From: JBKPFU01 sp046728975 | Lineage (GTDB): Bacteria > Actinomycetota > Thermoleophilia > Gaiellales > Gaiellaceae | Assembly: GCA_046728975.1 (NCBI GenBank) | Contig: JBKPFU010000197.1 | Span: 1-26,341 of the forward strand | Direction of reading: 5' to 3' | Length of the DNA: 26,341 nt | Shown: positions 22,190 through 26,341 of the stretch, piece after piece | How positions within the stretch are numbered: position 1 is the stretch's first letter | Layout of the letters: every line of letters begins with the position of its first letter | Notes under the pieces: generated by a model | Told to the model about the DNA's origin: nothing | The model's database searches: none | Seen by the model: the letters and a program-made list of their open reading frames with translations, nothing else | Made by a program: the position numbers and the translations under genes

Positions 22190-22270
22190 GTGCAGCCTCC
22201 TTCCAAACAAAAAAGCCCCAGGCGCACACCGCGCCCGAGGCTTCATCGCCTTCGAGTCGTCGGGATTGTA
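22190..22270 (-). promoter_or_regulatory. glnA promoter and attenuator-type leader
   Basis: TACAAT (22270-22265) is a strong -10, predicting a transcript start near 22258; the -35 is weak. The roughly 70-nt leader holds a hexaloop hairpin AGGC-GATGAA-GCCT (22251-22238), an intrinsic terminator that reuses its 3' arm, and the Shine-Dalgarno AAGGAGG (22202-22196), six bases before GTG. Confidence 0.7.
22209..22242 (-). terminator. Intrinsic terminator inside the glnA leader
   Basis: 12-bp stem (22242-22231 with 22225-22214, two G-U pairs), five-base loop GGTGT, then six T (22214-22209). It lies between promoter and ribosome binding site of glnA, so it can only act as an attenuator for that gene. 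Its 5' arm overlaps the 3' arm of the upstream hexaloop hairpin. Confidence 0.8.
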
Positions 22271-22278
22271 GGAAATTC

Positions 22279-23079
22279 ATGCGCCGGGCGCGAGCCGCCG
22301 ATAACGCGGACGTGTACTACGGCTGGAGCCGCCACTTCCCGGTCGTCGCCGCCGTCGCCGCCCTGGCGGTCGCCGGGTATGCACTGCTGCACGTGGGCAG
22401 CTCGCTCGACCACGAGCGCGCGGCCCGGCGTGCCGAGGTGTCGAAGCTCCGGCAGCGGCTCGACGCGCTCCAGGCCCGCAATGTGGCGATCACCGGGCGA
22501 CTCGGGTCCGCCGAGAAGCGCCTGAAGCAGCGCGACGTCGGCATCGCGCCGCTGGCCGCGCGCGTGCTCAAGAGCGTGTTCACGGTCGAGACGGACGCGG
22601 GGCTCGGCAGCGGCTTTGTCGCGTGGACGGACGAGAACGGCTCCTACCTGATCACGGCAGCGCACGTGGTCGAAGACGCGACCGGAAACGTGACGCTCGA
22701 GCGGAAAGGCGGCTCGTGGCGCGGCGAGATCTCGGCGATCGACCACGCCAACGATCTCGCCCTCGTGCGCGTCGAGGGACGGCCGGCCGGCGCCGAGCCC
22801 CTCTGGCAGGAGCCCCGGACGGCGCCACCCGCCGTCGGCGATCAGCTGCTCTTGGTCGGCAGCCCGTTCGGGCTGATGGGAACGGTCACTACGGGCGTCG
22901 TCAGCCGCGTGAACAGCAAGGTCGTCCAGACCGACGCGGCGGCGAACCCCGGCAACTCGGGCGGGCCGGCACTCGACAAGCACGGCAACATCGTCGGCGT
23001 GCTCGTCTCCGGCGGCGGCGAGAACATCAACTTCGCGATCCGGATCGACCGCGCCTGCGTGAAGATCCGCGACTGCTAG
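22279..23079 (+). CDS. Membrane-anchored trypsin-like serine protease (S1C, HtrA-like without PDZ)
   Basis: 266 residues: a basic N terminus, one membrane helix (about 20-39), a coiled coil (about 45-88, SKLRQRLDALQARN) and a protease domain. Catalytic triad visible: His129 in ITAAHVVED, Asp159 in DHANDLALV and Ser227 in NPGNSGGP. The protein ends soon after the last strand, so no PDZ domain is present, unlike HtrA/DegP. With an N-in topology the protease would face outside the membrane. Two Cys (260 and 266) at the C terminus could form a disulfide. The start ATG is 22279; it diverges from glnA across 89 bp. Substrates unknown; a role in envelope quality control is inferred. Confidence 0.9.
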   Translation: MRRARAADNADVYYGWSRHFPVVAAVAALAVAGYALLHVGSSLDHERAARRAEVSKLRQRLDALQARNVAITGRLGSAEKRLKQRDVGIAPLAARVLKSVFTVETDAGLGSGFVAWTDENGSYLITAAHVVEDATGNVTLERKGGSWRGEISAIDHANDLALVRVEGRPAGAEPLWQEPRTAPPAVGDQLLLVGSPFGLMGTVTTGVVSRVNSKVVQTDAAANPGNSGGPALDKHGNIVGVLVSGGGENINFAIRIDRACVKIRDC

Positions 23080-23086
23080 GGCTCGG

Positions 23087-23920
23087 CTACCCGGACCGCT
23101 TCAGCTTCCCGTGGCGCTTGGCGTAGCGCTCGCCGACGCCGAAGATCTGCAGCCCGAGCGGTACCGAGACGACGCCGATGATGATCAGCGGCCAGATTTC
23201 GTCCCAGACAGATCCGAGGCCGGCGCCTTCGAGAATCGCGTGCCTGATCCCGCGCAGCGCGTACGTGGCCGGCGAGATCGTGGACAACCACTGCATCCAC
23301 TGCGGGAGGACCGCGACGTCGTAGTAGACGCCGGAGATCACGAGCAGGATGCCCTGCGCGATGAACCCCATCTGCGTGCCCTTCTCAGGGGAGATCAGCG
23401 GGAGAACGGCAGTCATCATCCCGATCCCGATGAACGAGACCGAGGCGACCGTCAGCACGAGCAATGCCGAGCCGAAGTTGGCGTCAGGCATGTCGAGCGA
23501 GAAGAACATCGCGACGACGCCGAACAGGATCGCCGTCCGGATCACGCCGTAGGCGACGGCGAAGAGGCCCATCCCGATCAGGTGGATCGCCCGCCGGAGC
23601 GGCGCCATGAAGGTGTACTCGATCGTGCCCTCCCAGCGCTCCCACGCGACGGTCTCGGTGAGGATCTCGAAGACGACGCCGAGGTACGACCAGATGACGG
23701 CGCCGATCAGGAGCGTCGTCGTCGCTCGGTCGACGTCCAGCTTTACGCCAGCATGCTCCATCCCCTTTGCGATGAAGACGATCGTCAGCGTGTTCGCGAG
23801 CGACCAGATGAAGAAGGCGAGCTCCCACCAGAAGTAGCGCTTGATCAGGTAGGCGTTGCGCTCGACGACGCCGGACAGGCCGATCAGCTCGTGGCGGAGG
23901 GTTGCGGCCGCCCCCCTCAC
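23087..23920 (-). CDS. ABC-2 type transporter permease
   Basis: 277 residues with six hydrophobic segments, e.g. WWELAFFIWSLANTLTIVFIA, TTTLLIGAVIWSYLGVVFEIL, LFAVAYGVIRTAILFGVVAMFF, LLVLTVASVSFIGIGMMTAVL, MGFIAQGILLVISGVYY and IWPLIIIGVVSVPLGLQIFG. SGVYYDVAVLPQWMQWLSTISPATYAL is the characteristic ABC-2 exporter motif. The GTG at 23920 overlaps the stop of the ATPase gene (GTGA). Together they form a drug-, lipid- or polysaccharide-type exporter; the substrate is not evident. It converges on the protease gene with a 7-bp gap and no terminator. Confidence 0.92.
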   Translation of the reverse strand: MRGAAATLRHELIGLSGVVERNAYLIKRYFWWELAFFIWSLANTLTIVFIAKGMEHAGVKLDVDRATTTLLIGAVIWSYLGVVFEILTETVAWERWEGTIEYTFMAPLRRAIHLIGMGLFAVAYGVIRTAILFGVVAMFFSLDMPDANFGSALLVLTVASVSFIGIGMMTAVLPLISPEKGTQMGFIAQGILLVISGVYYDVAVLPQWMQWLSTISPATYALRGIRHAILEGAGLGSVWDEIWPLIIIGVVSVPLGLQIFGVGERYAKRHGKLKRSG

Positions 23921-24735
23921 GCGAACACGCCTCGCTCCTCGTCCTCGTCGTGTTCCTCCTCGAACGCTCTCCCGGTCGCGGCGAAGAACGCCTCCTCGAG
24001 GGTCTCGACGCCGAACTGCTCCTTGAGCTCGTCGGCCGGCGCGAGGCAGATCAGACGGCCGCGGTCGAGGATGCCGACGCGGTCCGAGAGCGCCTCGGCC
24101 TCGGCGAGGTCGTGCGTGCAGAGCAGGATCGTGGCGTCGTGCGTCTTGCGCACCTCGCGGATGAAGTCCTGAACCTCGAGCTTCGAACGCGGGTCGAGGC
24201 CGGTGGTCGGCTCGTCCAGCAAGAGCAGGACCGGGGAGGTCAGCAGCGCGCGTGCGAGCGCCACCTTCTGCTGCATGCCGCGCGACAGGTGCTCCATCCC
24301 CTCGTGGCGGCGGTCCTGCGGGAACCCGACCTTCTCGAGGATCGACGGGATCAGCTCGCGGGTCTCTCCCGGCGTCATGCCGTAGAAGCGGGCGGCGTAG
24401 CTCAGGTTCTCCGCAGAGGACATCTTCTTGAAAAACGAGGCCTCGACCGACACGCGGTTGACGAGCCGCTGGACGGCGCGGGGCTCGCGAAAGACATCGT
24501 GGCCGAAGATGCGCGCACTGCCGCCGTCGTGCAGGAGAAGAGTCGAGAGCAGCCGGACCAGCGTCGACTTCCCCGAGCCGTTCTGGCCCAGGATCGCCAC
24601 GCACTCGCCGCGCTCGATCTCGAACGAGACGTCCTCGAGCGCCGCCACGCGCCGTTTACGGCGGCGCAACCCGGTGCGCACCGCGTCGCGGCGGAGGAAC
24701 TCCTTGCGCAGGTTTTCGACTTCTACGGCGGTCAT
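23917..24735 (-). CDS. ABC transporter ATP-binding protein (ABC-2 exporter)
   Basis: 272 residues. Walker A GQNGSGKST (50-58), Q-loop region VSVEASFFKKMSSAEN, signature LSRGMQQK (150-157, an SRGM rather than SGG form typical of exporter ATPases), Walker B LLLLDEPTTGLD (169-180) and the switch His in LLCTHDLAEAEAL. An inserted basic stretch (RTGLRRRKRRV) precedes the first core strand, and the protein ends in an acidic tail EEEHDEDEERG. The ATG at 24735 has AGGAG seven bases upstream. First gene of the exporter pair; diverges from the second glnA. Confidence 0.95.
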   Translation of the reverse strand: MTAVEVENLRKEFLRRDAVRTGLRRRKRRVAALEDVSFEIERGECVAILGQNGSGKSTLVRLLSTLLLHDGGSARIFGHDVFREPRAVQRLVNRVSVEASFFKKMSSAENLSYAARFYGMTPGETRELIPSILEKVGFPQDRRHEGMEHLSRGMQQKVALARALLTSPVLLLLDEPTTGLDPRSKLEVQDFIREVRKTHDATILLCTHDLAEAEALSDRVGILDRGRLICLAPADELKEQFGVETLEEAFFAATGRAFEEEHDEDEERGVFA

Positions 24736-24841
24736 GTTGCTCTCCTACGAATCGGCGGGACACGAACAGGGCACACCGCATGCCGGGGCGGTGCGCGCGT
24801 TGAGCGGTGTCAGCCGAAGAGCAACATCGCGTCGGTCAGCT

Positions 24842-24869
24842 TACTCGACAGCATCCGCAGCGTCGAGTA
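24842..24869. promoter_or_regulatory. Perfect 8-bp inverted repeat over the second glnA promoter
   Basis: TACTCGAC (24842-24849) and GTCGAGTA (24862-24869), 12 bases apart. The left arm covers the -35 and the right arm enters the -10, so a dimeric protein bound here would control polymerase access. Confidence 0.45.
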
Positions 24870-24873
24870 CATT
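24845..24873 (+). promoter_or_regulatory. Promoter of the second glnA
   Basis: TCGACA (24845-24850), 17-bp spacer, TACATT (24868-24873): close to sigma-70 consensus. The transcript should begin near 24880, giving a leader of about 98 nt. Confidence 0.65.
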
Positions 24874-24886
24874 GGACTCACGCGCC

Positions 24887-24922
24887 CGCCGAGGAAGGCG
24901 AGCGCCGAGGCAATGGAGCCTC
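24887..24922 (+). promoter_or_regulatory. Two hexaloop hairpins in the second glnA leader
   Basis: CGCC-GAGGAA-GGCG (24887-24900) and GAGGC-AATGGA-GCCTC (24907-24922), six bases apart. The second loop has A at position 1 and G at position 4, the known ANTAR loop rule; the first keeps only G at position 4. The 3' arm of the second is also the 5' arm of the terminator. Confidence 0.55.
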
Positions 24923-24953
24923 AGGACTCGGCCGGAGTCCTGGGGCTTTTTTT
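24917..24953 (+). terminator. Intrinsic terminator inside the second glnA leader
   Basis: 13-bp stem (24917-24929 with 24935-24947, one T-G pair), loop GGCCG, then seven T ending at 24953. It stands upstream of AAGGAGG (24967-24973) and the ATG, so it is an attenuator. Confidence 0.85.
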
Positions 24954-24977
24954 CGTGGACCGACGCAAGGAGGCGTG

Positions 24978-26341
24978 ATGGCGGAGATGGAGGTCAAGCA
25001 CTACCTGGCAAACGGCGGCGCGACGAAGCCCGCGCCGAAGGAGGCGCTCGACTGGGCCGGCCGCACGCAGGCGCAGATGGTCGACCTGAAGTTCTGCGAC
25101 CTGCTTGGAACCTGGCAGCACGTGACGCTGCCGATCACCGCCTTCGATGAGTCGGCATTCGACGAGGGGCTGGGCTTCGACGGTTCCTCGATCCGCGGCT
25201 GGCAGGGCATCTCGGAGTCGGACATGCTGCTGATGCCGCAGGCGGACACCGCGATTCTCGACCCGTTCACCGAGGCGCCGACGCTGTCGCTCGTCTGCGA
25301 GATCCTCGACCCGGTCACCCGCGAGCCGTACGCCAAAGACCCGCGTCGCGTCGCGCGCGCGGCGGAGACGCATCTCGCCAACACCGGCATCGCCGATACG
25401 GCCTATTTCGGCCCCGAGTGTGAGTTCTTCGTGCTCGACTCGGTCTCGTACGACCTCGCCGACCACGCCGCGCACTACGCGATCGACTCGAGCGAGGGTC
25501 ACTGGAACTCCGGCCAGCCCGGCCTCGGTTACACGGTTCGGCCGAAGGAGGGCTACTTCCCGCCCGCACCGCACGACACGCTGCACGACCTCCGCTCGCG
25601 GATGGTGCTGACGCTCGAGCGGCTCGGCATCCCGTGCGAGTTTCATCACCACGAGGTCGCCTCGGGCGGCCAGTGCGAGATCGACCTCCGGTACCAGTCG
25701 CTGACCCGCATGGGCGATCAGGTCATGACCTACAAGTACGTCGTCAAGAACGTCGCCCGCGCGGCGGGGAAGACCGCGACCTTCATGCCGAAGCCGCTCT
25801 ACGGCGACAACGGCTCCGGCATGCACACGCACCAGTCCCTCTGGGAGGAGGGCACGCCGCTGATGGCGGACAAGTCGGGCTACGCCGGCCTCTCTCAGCT
25901 CGCGCGCGCGTACATCGGCGGGCTGCTCGTCCACGCCCCCGCGCTGCTTGCGTTCTGCGCGCCGACGACGAACTCGTACCGGCGGCTGGTGCCGGGGTTC
26001 GAGGCGCCGGTCAACCTCGTCTACTCGCAGCGCAACCGCTCGGCGTGCATCCGGATCCCGATGTACTCGGACTCGCCGAAGGCGAAGCGAATCGAGTTCC
26101 GGTGCCCCGACGCGGCCGCGAACCCCTATCTCGCGTTCAGCGCGATGCTGATGGCGGGGCTCGACGGAATCGAGAAGGGCCTGGACGCCGGTGAGCCGGC
26201 CGACTGGGATCTCTTCGAAGAGGACCACGGCGTTATGCAGGTTCCCGGCTCGCTCAGCGAGGCGCTCGACGCGCTGGAGTGCGACCACGAGTTCCTGACG
26301 AAGGGCGACGTCTTCAGCGAGGAGCTGATCCAGACCTGGAT
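24978..26341 (+). CDS. glnA: Glutamine synthetase, type I-beta-like (3' end beyond window)
   Basis: At least 454 codons; the frame is open at the right edge. Motifs: LGFDGSSIRGWQGISESDM, FGPECEFFVLD, the beta-type insertion with the SSEGHWNSGQPG and GYFPPAPHDTLHDLRS blocks, HHEVASGGQCEIDLRYQ, PKPLYGDNGSGMHTHQSLW, SYRRLVPGFEAP, NRSACIRIP and the RIEFRCPD substrate arginine. Where adenylylated enzymes have N-L-Y-D-L-P, this one reads ADWDLFEED: the modifiable Tyr is Trp410. Control by GlnE-type adenylylation is therefore unlikely. The ATG at 24978 is four bases after AAGGAGG; GTG at 24975 or ATG at 24987 are alternatives. Its leader carries a promoter, hexaloop hairpins and an attenuator. Confidence 0.95.
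   Translation, partial: MAEMEVKHYLANGGATKPAPKEALDWAGRTQAQMVDLKFCDLLGTWQHVTLPITAFDESAFDEGLGFDGSSIRGWQGISESDMLLMPQADTAILDPFTEAPTLSLVCEILDPVTREPYAKDPRRVARAAETHLANTGIADTAYFGPECEFFVLDSVSYDLADHAAHYAIDSSEGHWNSGQPGLGYTVRPKEGYFPPAPHDTLHDLRSRMVLTLERLGIPCEFHHHEVASGGQCEIDLRYQSLTRMGDQVMTYKYVVKNVARAAGKTATFMPKPLYGDNGSGMHTHQSLWEEGTPLMADKSGYAGLSQLARAYIGGLLVHAPALLAFCAPTTNSYRRLVPGFEAPVNLVYSQRNRSACIRIPMYSDSPKAKRIEFRCPDAAANPYLAFSAMLMAGLDGIEKGLDAGEPADWDLFEEDHGVMQVPGSLSEALDALECDHEFLTKGDVFSEELIQTW

Noticed and set aside
24850..24861. The 24842-24869 inverted repeat as an RNA hairpin of the glnA leader
   Set aside because: It lies upstream of the predicted transcript start and overlaps the promoter hexamers, so a DNA operator is the better reading.
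24921..26288. 455-codon minus-strand frame opposite the second glnA
   Set aside because: Shadow of a GS gene with all catalytic motifs on the plus strand.
1..26341. tRNA, rRNA or transposase genes
   Set aside because: Looked for tRNA-like acceptor/T-arm signatures and transposase motifs by eye; none seen. A tRNAscan/Infernal run would be decisive.

Overview
The window reads as chromosomal DNA from a very GC-rich actinobacterium, probably a deep-branching one such as a Thermoleophilia/Gaiellales relative. That placement is inferred: OpcA beside Zwf, a PdtaS/PdtaR-type kinase and ANTAR regulator, several type I glutamine synthetases, frequent GTG starts and many apparently leaderless promoters. 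Genes are packed tightly, often with 1-8 bp overlaps. No phage, plasmid, transposase, rRNA, tRNA or CRISPR was seen.

Left part (1-9168): after the beginning of an ECF sigma factor gene running off the left edge comes a split pentose-phosphate/glycolysis cluster. gnd-zwf-opcA and rpiB-tal-pgi both run leftwards, with a small metallophosphoesterase gene between them, and tkt runs rightwards, divergent from rpiB. Together they cover glucose-6-P to 6-phosphogluconolactone, 6-phosphogluconate to ribulose-5-P, ribose-5-P isomerisation, the transaldolase and transketolase steps, and return to glucose-6-P. No lactonase (pgl) or ribulose-5-P epimerase (rpe) is present. The pgi/phosphoesterase convergent gap is almost entirely one large inverted repeat.

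Middle part (9167-16647): two near-identical 134-bp hairpin-rich direct repeats follow tkt. Then come a histidine phosphatase and an alpha/beta hydrolase (overlapping pair), a secreted beta-sandwich protein, and an overlapping trio: ABC-F ATPase, glutamine synthetase-like ligase, and amidohydrolase. The last two look like the two halves of FluG encoded as separate genes.

Right part (16644-26341): clpS, an ANTAR response regulator and its HisKA_2/GAF kinase run leftwards. A candidate 56-residue cysteine-rich ORF fits exactly between kinase and regulator. Two small membrane proteins and a PRC-barrel-like protein run right. A DUF4260-like gene and a glnA run left, a membrane-anchored trypsin-like protease runs right, an ABC-2 exporter pair runs left, and a second glnA runs off the right edge.

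The most interesting signal is that both full-type glnA genes carry the same kind of 5' leader: a hairpin with hexaloop RATGRA whose 3' arm is reused as the 5' arm of an intrinsic terminator, followed directly by a strong AAGGAGG ribosome binding site. This is the layout of an antitermination switch. The ANTAR regulator a few kb away is a natural, untested candidate for the protein that operates it.
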